Shown here: piece after piece, positions 1 to 8,760 of the stretch | Position numbering within the stretch: position 1 is the first letter of the stretch | Layout: each line of letters opens with the position of its first letter | Source: Bacilli bacterium | GTDB taxonomy: Bacteria; Bacillota_I; Bacilli_A; RF39; UBA660 | DNA: 64,000 bases | Direction: 5' to 3' | NCBI GenBank assembly: GCA_017627015.1 | Contig: JAGAHP010000017.1 | Coordinates: forward strand, 6,823 to 70,822 | Notes under the pieces: model-generated | What the model was told of the DNA's origin: nothing | The model's input: only the letters and a program-made list of their open reading frames with translations | The model's database searches: none | Translations under genes and position numbers: made by a program

Positions 1-1218
1 ACCAATTTGAATATAGGTGATAAATTTGATACAAGTGAAGTAACAAATATGTCATATATGTTCTCATCTTGTAGTAATTTAACCAATTTGAATATAGGTG
101 ATAAATTTGATACAAGTAAAGTAACAAATATGCAAATGATGTTCCAAAATTGTAGCAGTTTAACTATATTAGATTTAGGAGACAAATTTGATACAAGTAA
201 TGTAACAAATATGAGTGGAACGTTTAGGGATCTTAAATCATTAACAAAATTAGATGTAAGCAGCTTTGATACAAGCAATGTAACAGACATGAGTTGGATG
301 TTTTTAAATTGTAGCAGTTTAACAAGTTTAGATATAAGTTCATTTGATACAGGTAAAGTAACAACAATGCAAGGTATGTTTGATGAATGTGTAAAAATTA
401 CTACTTTAGATTTAAGTACATTTGATACAAAAAATGTAACAAACATGAGCGCTATGTTCTGGGATTGTAAATCATTAACAAAATTAGATGTAAGCAGCTT
501 TGATACAAGCAATGTAACAGACATGGGTTTAATGTTCAAAGATTGCAGTAGTTTAACAAGTTTAGATTTAAGTTCATTTGATACAAGTAATGTTACACAA
601 ATGTCTGACATGTTTTGTTCGTGTAGCAGATTAACAAACTTAGATTTAAGTTTATTTGATACAAGTGAAGTAACAAATATGAATAATATGTTCCAAAAAT
701 GTAGTAGTTTAACAACTCTACGTTTGGGAGCTAAATTTGATACAAGTAATGTAACAACTATGATTAGCATGTTTGAAAATTGTCGAAGTTTAACAAGTTT
801 AGATTTAAGTTCATTTGATACAAGCAAAGTAACAAATATTTCATGGATGTTTCAATGGATGGATAATATAACTACAATATATGCATCAGATTTATTTGCC
901 ATTTCATCCGTAACCGATTCAATAGCTGTGTTCTCTGGTGACAAAAAATTAGTTGGCGGTTCAGGAACAAAATATTCTTCATCAATTACAACTGATGCAA
1001 CTTATGCAAGAATTGATAGATCTGGTTCACCAGGATACTTTACATATAAAGCAGCGCCTACAGGTGGAAATATATCTAGATTTATAAATGCATTTAGTAG
1101 TTTGAATTCTAAAATATCTAAATATGTTTTAGGAGTATTCGTTGTTATAGCGCTCATATTAAGTACAGTTTTACTTATTATTAGATCAATTAAAAAAAGG
1201 AAAATTAGAAAATGCTAA
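1..1218 (+). CDS. BspA-like (DUF285) repeat surface protein, 5' end outside window
   Basis: The reading frame is open from base 1, so the gene begins upstream and the TTG at position 7 is internal. At least eleven tandem units of 26-27 residues are visible, with the pattern (D/N)-L-SSFDTSxVTxM-xxMF-xxC-xxLTxL. This is the BspA/DUF285 leucine-rich-like repeat found in surface proteins of gut and oral bacteria. After the repeats (to about residue 300) come a short spacer rich in Ser, Thr and Gly, one hydrophobic segment (about residues 372-394) and a basic KKRKIRKC tail. The C-terminus is therefore a membrane anchor and no LPXTG sortase signal is present. The role is probably adhesion or surface display. 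Binding partner is unknown. A terminator follows directly. Confidence 0.85.
   Translation, partial: TNLNIGDKFDTSEVTNMSYMFSSCSNLTNLNIGDKFDTSKVTNMQMMFQNCSSLTILDLGDKFDTSNVTNMSGTFRDLKSLTKLDVSSFDTSNVTDMSWMFLNCSSLTSLDISSFDTGKVTTMQGMFDECVKITTLDLSTFDTKNVTNMSAMFWDCKSLTKLDVSSFDTSNVTDMGLMFKDCSSLTSLDLSSFDTSNVTQMSDMFCSCSRLTNLDLSLFDTSEVTNMNNMFQKCSSLTTLRLGAKFDTSNVTTMISMFENCRSLTSLDLSSFDTSKVTNISWMFQWMDNITTIYASDLFAISSVTDSIAVFSGDKKLVGGSGTKYSSSITTDATYARIDRSGSPGYFTYKAAPTGGNISRFINAFSSLNSKISKYVLGVFVVIALILSTVLLIIRSIKKRKIRKC
234..525 (+). repeat. Tandem 78-bp repeats with an exact 58-bp copy 234 bp apart
   Basis: Inside the surface-protein gene, bases 234-291 recur identically at 468-525. The offset is exactly three 78-bp units, which points to a three-unit higher-order duplication rather than independent drift of single units. 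The repeated DNA encodes parts of two neighbouring units. Confidence 0.85.
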
Positions 1219-1234
1219 TTTTTCCTTTTTTTTT
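1198..1234 (+). terminator. Rho-independent terminator after surface protein
   Basis: AAAATTAG (1201-1208) pairs with CTAATTTT (1215-1222), extended by GG/CC, and is followed by a run of nine Ts. The stem overlaps the end of the coding region. Confidence 0.8.
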
Positions 1235-1246
1235 GATTTATTTTTA

Positions 1247-1274
1247 TTGACTAATTTTTGTAATCAATTATAAT
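1247..1274 (+). promoter_or_regulatory. Probable sigma-A promoter of lon
   Basis: TTGACT at 1247-1252, a 16-bp spacer and TATAAT at 1269-1274, upstream of the lon start at 1317. No CIRCE or CtsR-type operator is visible in the leader. Confidence 0.65.
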
Positions 1275-1316
1275 AAAACATGTTTTATAAATTTCTACAA
1301 GAGGAGATGAGATCAT

Positions 1317-3623
1317 ATGTTAAAAACTAAATTACCAGTTATAGTTTTAAGAAATATGATCCTTTTACCTTCTGGTGAGATTAAACTTGAAATACAAGAA
1401 GTTACTGATAAATCTATTATAGAAGAAGCTATTAATGAACATAATGGATATGTATTATTAGTGACACCTAAATACGCTACTATGGAAGATATAAATAAAG
1501 ATGAACTTCCATCTTTTGGTATTATAGGTAAAATTAATAGTAATTTTGAATTACCTAATGGTAATATTAGAATTACACTTTTTGGTATTAATAGAGCGGT
1601 TGTTTATGATTATTTAGAAAAAGATGGTTTTAAATTAGATGCAGTTATAGGTCCAGTTAATATTAAAGAAGTACCTATTGAAGTAGAAGAAGCAAGAGTT
1701 AGAATACTTAAAAATGAATTTGAAAAATATGTAGAGGTTATGCCTACTGTTAGTAATTATTTAGTTGCGAAAATAAATGAAGAAACTTCATTAGAAAATT
1801 TAACAGATATAATAGTAAATGTATTACCTCTTTCGTTTGATGATAAGTATAAATTTATAGAAGAAAAAGATTCACTAGTTAGATGTGATATATTAATTAA
1901 CTTACTTAATAAAGAAAAGAATATTGGTTCTATTGAAAAAGATATAGAATCTAAGTTAAAAGTAAGTATGGAAGAAACACAAAGAGAATTTGTGTTAAGA
2001 GAAAGATTAAAAGTAATAAAAAAAGAACTACATGAAGATGATTCTAAAGATAGAGAAATAGAAGAACTAAATGATAAAATTAATAAGTTAAAAGCACCAA
2101 AAGAAATAAAAGAAAAGTTATTTAAAGAAGTTAAGAAATATGAAAGCATGCCTATTAGTTCACCTGAAGTAACTATATGTAAAAATTATATAGATACTTG
2201 TTTATCACTTCCTTGGGGTATATATACAGAAGATGAAGAAGATTTAGATAAATGTGAAGCTATTTTAGATAGTTCTCATTATGGACTAGAAAAAGTTAAA
2301 GAGAGAATAATTGAGTATATTGCAGTAAATAAGATGACTAAAGAAAATAAGTCACCAATATTATGCTTAGTTGGTCCTCCCGGTGTAGGTAAGACAACTT
2401 TAGCGTTTAGTATCGCTAAAGCTCTTAATAAAAACTTTGTTAAGATATCTGTTGGTGGGGTTTCTGATGAATCAGAAATAGTTGGTCATAGAAGAACATA
2501 TATAGGAGCAGAGCCAGGTAGAATTATTAATACTATGATTAAAGCTAAAAGTTCTAATCCATTATTCTTAATAGATGAAATTGATAAGATGAGTAAGGGA
2601 CATAATGGAGATCCTGAAAGTGCGATATTAGAGGTACTTGATAAAGAACAAAATAAATACTTTAAAGATAATTTCTTAGAGGAAGAATATGATTTATCTA
2701 AAGTAATGTTTGTACTTACTGCGAATGATATTAATTCTATTCCATATCCATTATTAGATAGATTAGAAATAATAGAATTATCTAGTTATACAACATTTGA
2801 AAAGTTTAGAATAGTTAAGAATTTGATGTTTGATAAATTACTTTCTAACCATGGTTTAAATAAAAATAATTTTTCTATAGATGATGATGCGCTTCATTAC
2901 ATAATTGAAAATTATACTAAAGAAGCTGGTGTACGTGAACTAGAAAGAGTTCTTAGTAAAGTAATGAGAAAAGCAGTCAGAAAAATACTAAAAGAAAAGA
3001 ATATAAAGATTAATATAAATAAAGATAATATATCTGAATATTTAGGTAAAGAAAAATATAAAATGCTTAAGAATGTTAAAAATGATTCTGGAGTAGTTAA
3101 TGGACTTGGTTATACACCATTTGGTGGAGTTATATTACCAATTGAAGTTAGTTGTTATAAAGGTACAGGAAATATAGTTTTAACTGGATCACTTGGAGAT
3201 GTAATGAAAGAAAGTGCGAATATAGCTATTGGATTTGTTAAAAGTAATTCAGAAAAGTTTGGTATTAAAGAAGATTTCTTTAAGAAAAATGATATACATA
3301 TAAACGCTATGGAAGGCGCAATTAAAAAGGATGGACCTTCTGCGGGTACTGCGCTTACAAGTGCGATAATATCATCTATTACAGGTCAAAAAATATCAAA
3401 TAAACTTGCGATGACTGGTGAGATGTCATTAAAAGGAAATATATTACCAATTGGAGGATTAAAGGAAAAAGCAATTGGTGCGTATAACTCTGAAGTTACT
3501 AAAATATTTGTTCCAAAAGAAAATGAAAAAGATCTAGAAGAAATACCAGATGAAATAAAAAATAATTTAAAAATTATCCTTGTTTCTAAATATGAAGAAA
3601 TATATAAACAATTATTTAAATAA
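1317..3623 (+). CDS. lon: ATP-dependent protease LonA
   Basis: ATP-dependent serine protease that degrades misfolded and regulatory proteins in the cytosol. The 768 residues have the LonA order: N-terminal substrate-binding domain (about 1-200), coiled coil (about 215-270), AAA+ module with Walker A GPPGVGKTT (about 352-360) and Walker B FLIDEID, and a C-terminal protease domain with the catalytic Ser in KKDGPSAGTAL and a downstream Lys in the GLKEKAIGA segment. Length matches the family. The ATG is preceded by GAGGAGATGAGATC. It stands as a single transcription unit with its own promoter and terminator. Its position upstream of spoVID-ysxE-valS resembles the B. subtilis lon region. Confidence 0.97.
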   Translation: MLKTKLPVIVLRNMILLPSGEIKLEIQEVTDKSIIEEAINEHNGYVLLVTPKYATMEDINKDELPSFGIIGKINSNFELPNGNIRITLFGINRAVVYDYLEKDGFKLDAVIGPVNIKEVPIEVEEARVRILKNEFEKYVEVMPTVSNYLVAKINEETSLENLTDIIVNVLPLSFDDKYKFIEEKDSLVRCDILINLLNKEKNIGSIEKDIESKLKVSMEETQREFVLRERLKVIKKELHEDDSKDREIEELNDKINKLKAPKEIKEKLFKEVKKYESMPISSPEVTICKNYIDTCLSLPWGIYTEDEEDLDKCEAILDSSHYGLEKVKERIIEYIAVNKMTKENKSPILCLVGPPGVGKTTLAFSIAKALNKNFVKISVGGVSDESEIVGHRRTYIGAEPGRIINTMIKAKSSNPLFLIDEIDKMSKGHNGDPESAILEVLDKEQNKYFKDNFLEEEYDLSKVMFVLTANDINSIPYPLLDRLEIIELSSYTTFEKFRIVKNLMFDKLLSNHGLNKNNFSIDDDALHYIIENYTKEAGVRELERVLSKVMRKAVRKILKEKNIKININKDNISEYLGKEKYKMLKNVKNDSGVVNGLGYTPFGGVILPIEVSCYKGTGNIVLTGSLGDVMKESANIAIGFVKSNSEKFGIKEDFFKKNDIHINAMEGAIKKDGPSAGTALTSAIISSITGQKISNKLAMTGEMSLKGNILPIGGLKEKAIGAYNSEVTKIFVPKENEKDLEEIPDEIKNNLKIILVSKYEEIYKQLFK

Positions 3624-3649
3624 GAAGTTCTAAATTAGAACTTCTTTTA
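3622..3649 (+). terminator. Terminator after lon
   Basis: AAGAAGTTC (3622-3630) pairs with GAACTTCTT (3638-3646), followed by TTTT. The stem starts at the lon stop codon. Confidence 0.8.
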
Positions 3650-3677
3650 ATATTATTTAATAGGAAAGAGGGATAAT

Positions 3678-4292
3678 ATGAAAAAAATAATACCATTTTC
3701 TAAAGAAATAGAATTTAATACTAATATTTATGAAATTAATAGTATATCTTTAGAACATAATTTAAAAATAAAAGATAATAAAGTTACTGGTGAGTTTATA
3801 ATTAGCGGTGATTATAAAGAAGATGAATTTAGATTAAATGTAGAACCATTTATCTATAATATTCCATTTAATATTGATTTAGATGATAAATATATACTAG
3901 ATGAAGTAAAAATAGAAATAGATGATTTTAATTATGAAGTTAAAAATAATAAATTGGAAATTAATATAAGTGTATCTATTGATAATATAGAGGTAATTGA
4001 GTTACTAGATGAACCTATTGTAGAATATAATGATAATAGAGAAGAAGTAGAACAAATTGAAGATGTAGAGGTAATTGATAATAAATGTACATTAAATACT
4101 ATATTTGATAGTTTTGAAGATAAAGATGATGTTTATGTTACATATAATGTACATATTTATAGAGAAAATGATACTATTGATAATATTATTAATTTATATA
4201 AAACTACAAAAGAAAAATTAGAAGAATATAATGATTTATCTAATATCACTTTAGGAAGTAAAATAATAATTCCAAGTAATGAACAATTATAA
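3678..4292 (+). CDS. SpoVID/SipL-like spore morphogenesis protein with C-terminal LysM
   Basis: 204 residues in two parts. The N-terminal half (about 1-110) is an acidic, beta-rich region resembling the SpoVID N-terminal domain, which starts with a short hydrophobic-basic segment and an 'F(I)xxE' pattern. A glutamate-rich linker follows, then a LysM domain (about residues 152-202: VTYNVHIYRENDTID...LGSKIIIP). In B. subtilis SpoVID recruits the coat around the forespore, and SipL does the same in clostridia. Support comes from context: it precedes a YsxE/CotS-like gene, with valS further downstream, the same order as B. subtilis spoVID-ysxE-valS. It is much shorter than B. subtilis SpoVID. The LysM part is clear. 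The SpoVID assignment is inferred from architecture and synteny. Confidence 0.7.
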   Translation: MKKIIPFSKEIEFNTNIYEINSISLEHNLKIKDNKVTGEFIISGDYKEDEFRLNVEPFIYNIPFNIDLDDKYILDEVKIEIDDFNYEVKNNKLEINISVSIDNIEVIELLDEPIVEYNDNREEVEQIEDVEVIDNKCTLNTIFDSFEDKDDVYVTYNVHIYRENDTIDNIINLYKTTKEKLEEYNDLSNITLGSKIIIPSNEQL

Positions 4293-5181
4293 ATATTTTG
4301 TTAAAAAGAATAATCTAGAGGTTTTAAAAGTAACTATTAAAGATAATAAAGTTATTGTTGATACACCTTTAGATTCTTTTATAATTATAAAAGGTGATAT
4401 TAATAAATATAATTATTTATTATCAAGAGGATTTGATTATATACCTAGAATTATAGATTATGATGATAAATATATAATGTTTAATAATCTAGAGGCAGTT
4501 AATTATGATATATCAGAAAAGTTATTAGATTATATTAGAGTTATATCTTTATTACATATAAAAACTTCTTATTATAAAGAAGTAAATAATTTAGAATATA
4601 ATTTTATTTATGAAGAATTACTATCTAAAATAAATGATACAAGAAATTATTATGAAAGTTTAATTAATGGGATTGAAAGTAGAGAATATATGTCTCCAGT
4701 TGAGTATTTAATTGCGAGAAATATTAGTCTTATATTTTATACTATCAATATTTGTTTTGATTTGTTAGAAAAGTATTATTCTATAGTTAAAGGTAAAATT
4801 AATATAAGAGTAGTTACTTTATATAATAATGATATTACTAGTGTTGTTAAGACTAAAGATAGTATTTATTTAACAGATTTTAATTCAAGTTATATTGATT
4901 CTCCTATATATGATATTTTATCTATTTATAATAAATATTATAATTATATAGATTTAGATACTATTTTAAATACTTATACTAAGGTTTTTAAACTAAGTGA
5001 AGAAGAATTATTACTAATAAAAATATTGGTTTTATTACCTAGTAAAATAAGATTAGGTACTGGTGTTAATGACATGATTATATCTAAAAATATGATTAAT
5101 AAAATATATAAATCATTAAAAATATTAGAATCTAATAAAGAAGAAACTAGTAAAACAAAGAAGCAGAAAGATAATGAGTAA
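4279..5181 (+). CDS. CotS/YsxE-like spore coat kinase-fold protein
   Basis: 300 residues overlapping the SpoVID-like gene by 14 bp, so translationally coupled. The sequence looks like a diverged aminoglycoside-phosphotransferase/CotS fold. The segment LTDFNSSYIDSPIYDIL (about residues 197-213) sits where CotS/YsxE proteins carry the magnesium-binding D-F-D...DPxxDL motif. The expected catalytic-loop HxD...N is not obvious, so it may be a pseudokinase. In B. subtilis YsxE (CotI/CotS relative) follows spoVID directly. The C-terminal tail is Lys/Glu-rich (about 285-300). The likely role is in spore coat assembly. This is inferred mainly from gene order and this one motif. Confidence 0.55.
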   Translation: MNNYKYFVKKNNLEVLKVTIKDNKVIVDTPLDSFIIIKGDINKYNYLLSRGFDYIPRIIDYDDKYIMFNNLEAVNYDISEKLLDYIRVISLLHIKTSYYKEVNNLEYNFIYEELLSKINDTRNYYESLINGIESREYMSPVEYLIARNISLIFYTINICFDLLEKYYSIVKGKINIRVVTLYNNDITSVVKTKDSIYLTDFNSSYIDSPIYDILSIYNKYYNYIDLDTILNTYTKVFKLSEEELLLIKILVLLPSKIRLGTGVNDMIISKNMINKIYKSLKILESNKEETSKTKKQKDNE

Positions 5182-5319
5182 TAGAATCGCATTACCAGTT
5201 GTTGTTATAAATAAAACTAATATTATTTGATAAAACAGTATAACAAACAAAGAACACATTAATAAAAATAGTATTAGTTTTTTTGTATTTCTAAATAAAT
5301 AAGCTATAAAATTGTTCAT
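5125..5319 (-). CDS. Possible small membrane protein, 64 residues
   Basis: An ORF on the opposite strand, starting at an ATG preceded by AGGTGAATTAT (good RBS). It predicts two hydrophobic segments (about 12-35 and 40-60). Its last 57 bp overlap the 3' end of the CotS-like gene convergently. AT-rich antisense DNA often yields hydrophobic ORFs, but most of this one lies outside any + strand gene, which supports reality. Function unknown. Confidence 0.35.
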   Translation of the reverse strand: MNNFIAYLFRNTKKLILFLLMCSLFVILFYQIILVLFITTTGNAILLLIIFLLLCFTSFFFIRF

Positions 5320-5406
5320 ATAATTCACCTGTTTTATTATATGAATTTTATTTAAAAATGATATACTTTAAATATAAAATATGGTATTATTATAATAGGT
5401 GATGAT

Positions 5407-5775
5407 ATGAAAAAGAGGATGATAATAATTATATCTGCTTTATTAGTTTTAGGTATAATTATATTCTTTATATTTAATGCAAATAAAAAAACAGAAATAA
5501 ATAAAATACAAACTATACATGATATTACATTCTTTGATGCCAACATAAAGAAAAAAGGTAAAAAGTATATATTTACAGTTAAATTAGATTCTGATAAAGA
5601 TCTAGATATTAAGAAGTTCCATGCGGATATAAAAGATAAGAACGGTAAAACTCTAGATGTTCTTGAAGGAATAATTAATGGTATTAAAAAAGAAGATAAC
5701 TTAGAAGTAGAAATAGAGTCTTCTAAAGATTTAAAAAAGGCATATCAAATATCTTACTCAGTATATAGTCAATGA
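5407..5775 (+). CDS. Membrane-anchored extracytoplasmic protein, unknown
   Basis: 122 residues. An N-terminal membrane segment (about 4-23) is followed by a soluble domain of alternating strands (about 50-120) with a 'KYIFTVKLDSDKDLDIKKFHADIKD' style pattern resembling FxLYD-like small beta domains. No Cys for lipidation is present. RBS AGGTGATGAT precedes the ATG. The stop overlaps the start of the thermonuclease gene (ATGA), so the two are cotranscribed and may act together at the outer face of the membrane. Not recognised more precisely. Confidence 0.7.
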   Translation: MKKRMIIIISALLVLGIIIFFIFNANKKTEINKIQTIHDITFFDANIKKKGKKYIFTVKLDSDKDLDIKKFHADIKDKNGKTLDVLEGIINGIKKEDNLEVEIESSKDLKKAYQISYSVYSQ

Positions 5776-6329
5776 AAAAGATATTAGTTTTTATAATTTT
5801 ATTTATTCCAATTACTGTTTTTGGAATAAGTAAAGATCAAGTAGAGTTTTTTAGATGTGTTGATGGAGATACAGCTAGATTTATTAGAGATAAGAAAGAG
5901 ATTAAAGTAAGATTTTTAGGTATAGATTCACCTGAGATAGAAAAGCCTAACCAAGCTGCAGAACCATATGGAGATGCCGCTAAAAACTATACGTGCAATA
6001 GATTGAGAAGAGCTAATAAAATATATTTAGAATATGATAATAGTTCTGATAAAGTAGATAAATATGATAGAGTACTTGCATATGTATTTGTAGATGATAA
6101 ATTGTTAGAAGAAGGTATATTGAAAAATGGATATGCAAATGTTAAATATATTAATAAAAATTATAAATATTATGATGTTTTAGTAAATGCAGAAGAGTCT
6201 GCAAAAATAAATAAAAAGGGAATTTATTCAGATGAAACAGAAGAAATTTCAGAAGAAAAATTTATGAGTTTTATAAAAAAATATTGTAAGAAACTTTTAA
6301 GCAATATTTTAAGAGAAATTTTTAAATAA
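5772..6329 (+). CDS. Secreted thermonuclease (SNase family)
   Basis: 185 residues with a signal peptide (about 1-18). The mature part is a staphylococcal-nuclease domain: VDGDTARF (calcium-binding Asp), VRFLGIDSPE (catalytic Arg and Glu) and DRVLAYVFVDDKLLEEGI (second catalytic Arg). The enzyme would hydrolyse DNA and RNA outside the cell or at the envelope. The C-terminal 40 residues are Lys-rich and not part of the nuclease fold. It overlaps the preceding anchored protein by 4 bp and ends in a terminator. Confidence 0.9.
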   Translation: MKKILVFIILFIPITVFGISKDQVEFFRCVDGDTARFIRDKKEIKVRFLGIDSPEIEKPNQAAEPYGDAAKNYTCNRLRRANKIYLEYDNSSDKVDKYDRVLAYVFVDDKLLEEGILKNGYANVKYINKNYKYYDVLVNAEESAKINKKGIYSDETEEISEEKFMSFIKKYCKKLLSNILREIFK

Positions 6330-6345
6330 TTTCTTCTTTTTTTTG
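6311..6345 (+). terminator. Terminator after thermonuclease
   Basis: GAAATT pairs with AATTTC, extended by AAGA/TCTT with one bulge, then a run of eight Ts. It overlaps the last codons of the nuclease gene. Confidence 0.65.
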
Positions 6346-6381
6346 AATGTTTTTGATATAATGAATTTAAGGTGACAGGGT

Positions 6382-8550
6382 ATGATCAAGAATTTTTTAG
6401 AATCATTAAAATTATCAAAATTATCTTATTTACTTGAAGTAATCGAGTTAAGGGATTTTAAGAACAAGATAGTTGCGCTTAATAAGATCCAAAAGATGAA
6501 AATTACAAAAGAAATGGGATCAATAATTTTAGATGCAGCTGAAAAAGATCATAAAAATAATCTACCTGATTTTGATATTAAATTATCACTATTGTCACTA
6601 CTTTTTAAAAACTATTATTCTGAATATTCTGATAGAATTAAGAAAATTTATCCTACTTTAGAAAAAAGTTCTAAATATGATTTGTTATTATTACTAGCAA
6701 ACTCAAATAACGATGATGCGATTATATTGTATAAGGAATTAGTTTTAAAATATGGTAAGGAATTAGATGATATACCAATAGGATCTTTATCTACTAAGAA
6801 AAGTAATTATGATTTATTATTCCCAGATATTTTAAAAGCTCTTAAATATGATATTAAGAGAAATAATATACTATTATTATTAAATGATTATGTTGTTAGT
6901 AATGTAGCTAGAGAAAAAGATGTAAAAAAGTATAAAAAAGATATTTGCAATAATATTAATACATTGCTAAAACAAGCAGTTAATTTTAAATTTAAAAAGA
7001 ATGAAAATGTAATGCAAAATGCTGATTATTTAAATTTAAGAATTTATCTAGAAGCAGCAATTGATTTAGAATTCTATGTATCAAATAAAGATACAAAAGC
7101 TAACTTAGAAAAATTATTAAAGAAAAAAGATAATCAAATAAAATTATTTGTACTAGAAAATTATATTAAAAAGGGTAAAGATATCTCTAAAATTAATTTA
7201 AATACTATCGCTAAAGATTTATTAAGTAGATATCCATTATTTTCTTTCTTAAAATTCTATAATTTAGAAAGATTAATGCCTAAGAAATACGCAAATAATT
7301 TGGCTTTGTCCGAATCTGATTTATATATTAATTTCTGTGTAGATAATAAATATACAAATCTCCCATTAAATATGGAGTTTGTTGAAGATAGACTTGTTAA
7401 TAATTATAGATATTATGTTTATAAATTTGAAACTAAATTTAATTATTCAGAAGAAATTAAAGATATAGCTACTGATTATATATTAAAAAACACATCTATT
7501 GATAAAGAAATGATTAAGAATGGTAAAGTTAATTATATAGGTATCAGTGGTGGTTATAATAAAGATGTTAATCCATCTATAATAGAAAAAGGATTCTTAA
7601 ACCTACCTGTAAAAAAATATTTTGGTGATTATACTAAGGTTATAGATGAATTGATGCCAAAAAAAGATGTTCCTTTAAAAGTTAATTTTGATAAAGTAAA
7701 AGAAAAATTACCTAAGAAAAAAGAAAAGATTTCTATTTTTAAGAAGAAGGAAAAAGTTCCTAAAGAGAAAAAAGAAAAGAAATTAAAGATTGTTAAAGAA
7801 GAAAAACCAGTTGTAGAACTTCCTTCAGTAGATGCAGTTTTAGAAGACGAATATAAAGAACCAAGTTTATTAAGAAAAATTTTTTCTTTTAATACATTAT
7901 TATTCTTAGTTTGTTTATGTTTGATTGGTTCATTCTTAGTATTATTTAGTTATTTATCAGGTATGGATATATTAGATTTGAAAAAACATTCTATAACTCA
8001 TACTATTTTAAATATAAATAATCCGGTAGAAGTTAAGGGTGAAGAATATAAAGAAATTAAATATGAAGATATATTCAAACAACCACAAAAGGAATATTAT
8101 GTTTTATTCTATAATAAGAAAAAGAAAAGTATATATCATAATATGATTAATACTTTAACTAAAAATAAATATATTATTTATTATGTAGATACTAAAAAAG
8201 ATGAAAACAAACCAATATTTGGAGGTAATCCTACTGGATTTGTTATTAGCGATGATACATTATTAAAAGTAAATGATGGCGAATATGAATTCTATGTTGT
8301 TAAAAAGACAAATATAGTTAAAGAATTAAGAGATTATGTTAATGAAATTGACAAAAAAATAGAAGAAGAAAAGAAAAAACAAGAAATTGAAAAAAAGAAA
8401 GAAGAAGTAAATAAAAGGGTTCAAGGTTTTATTAATCCAAATAAAGTCAAAAAAGCTGTTTCAAAAATTGAATATTTAAAGAAAAGAACAGTTGCAATTT
8501 CTGGTAAAAAGTTATATAATCTTAGCATAAACGTTGAAAAAGAGGAGTAA
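6382..8550 (+). CDS. Large unknown protein: helical repeat region, one TM, thioredoxin-like C-domain
   Basis: 722 residues, not recognised. Residues about 1-420 are helix-rich with HEAT/ARM-like periodicity. A Lys-rich low-complexity linker (about 432-480, many KEKxPKKK) follows, then a single membrane segment (about 503-527). After it comes an alpha/beta domain (about 565-660) that begins EYYVLFYNKKKK and continues IIYYVDTKK...PTGFVISDDTLL. This resembles a thioredoxin fold, but there is no CxxC at the expected place. A charged coiled coil (about 655-690) closes the protein. RBS is AAGGTGACAGGGT. It sits between the thermonuclease and the valS T-box, and the T-box promoter lies in its last codons. 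With one TM the helical half would be cytosolic and the thioredoxin-like half outside. Confidence 0.75.
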   Translation: MIKNFLESLKLSKLSYLLEVIELRDFKNKIVALNKIQKMKITKEMGSIILDAAEKDHKNNLPDFDIKLSLLSLLFKNYYSEYSDRIKKIYPTLEKSSKYDLLLLLANSNNDDAIILYKELVLKYGKELDDIPIGSLSTKKSNYDLLFPDILKALKYDIKRNNILLLLNDYVVSNVAREKDVKKYKKDICNNINTLLKQAVNFKFKKNENVMQNADYLNLRIYLEAAIDLEFYVSNKDTKANLEKLLKKKDNQIKLFVLENYIKKGKDISKINLNTIAKDLLSRYPLFSFLKFYNLERLMPKKYANNLALSESDLYINFCVDNKYTNLPLNMEFVEDRLVNNYRYYVYKFETKFNYSEEIKDIATDYILKNTSIDKEMIKNGKVNYIGISGGYNKDVNPSIIEKGFLNLPVKKYFGDYTKVIDELMPKKDVPLKVNFDKVKEKLPKKKEKISIFKKKEKVPKEKKEKKLKIVKEEKPVVELPSVDAVLEDEYKEPSLLRKIFSFNTLLFLVCLCLIGSFLVLFSYLSGMDILDLKKHSITHTILNINNPVEVKGEEYKEIKYEDIFKQPQKEYYVLFYNKKKKSIYHNMINTLTKNKYIIYYVDTKKDENKPIFGGNPTGFVISDDTLLKVNDGEYEFYVVKKTNIVKELRDYVNEIDKKIEEEKKKQEIEKKKEEVNKRVQGFINPNKVKKAVSKIEYLKKRTVAISGKKLYNLSINVEKEE

Positions 8551-8562
8551 AATACATATATT
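8534..8562 (+). promoter_or_regulatory. Promoter of the T-box transcript
   Basis: TTGAAA (8534-8539), 17-bp spacer, TATATT (8557-8562). The predicted transcript start, near 8569, coincides with the start of the T-box leader. The -35 lies inside the end of the upstream gene. Confidence 0.55.
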
Positions 8563-8564
8563 TT

Positions 8565-8747
8565 GTAGAGAGTTAGTGGATGGTGAAAACTAATAAATAT
8601 GGTATTTGAAGGTAGCTTTGGAGTTTGATATCTAAGTAAATAGGATATTACGTTATTCGCGTTAAGAATTAAGAGCATAGAAATATCTATGAAGTAGGGT
8701 GGTACCACTCATTTTGAGCCCCTACATCATAGATATTTTTTATTTTT
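8565..8747 (+). promoter_or_regulatory. T-box riboswitch leader, probably tRNA-Val
   Basis: The diagnostic T-box AGGGTGGTACCAC is at 8696-8708. It is embedded in mutually exclusive structures: the terminator pairs AATATCTATGAAGTAGGG (about 8682-8699) with the complementary segment at about 8719-8737, followed by a T-rich tract to 8747. A stem I region with an AGAGAGTTAG start is upstream. Uncharged tRNA would stabilise the antiterminator and switch on the HD gene and valS. Specificity for valine is inferred from valS. GTA (8612-8614) or GTT (8623-8625) on the 3' side of stem I are candidate specifier codons, not proven. Confidence 0.93.
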
Positions 8748-8760
8748 AGGAGGTATAAAA

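Noticed and set aside
1757..2149. 130-residue ORF on the - strand inside lon
   Set aside because: Antisense shadow of a well-supported gene; Ser/Leu/Phe-rich composition comes from complementary AT-rich codons and there is no RBS.
5352..5546. 64-residue - strand ORF antisense to the anchored protein gene
   Set aside because: Antisense shadow of a gene with its own RBS and coupled neighbour.
8421..8708. 95-residue - strand ORF across the T-box leader
   Set aside because: It overlaps the end of the 722-residue gene and a clear RNA leader; no RBS.
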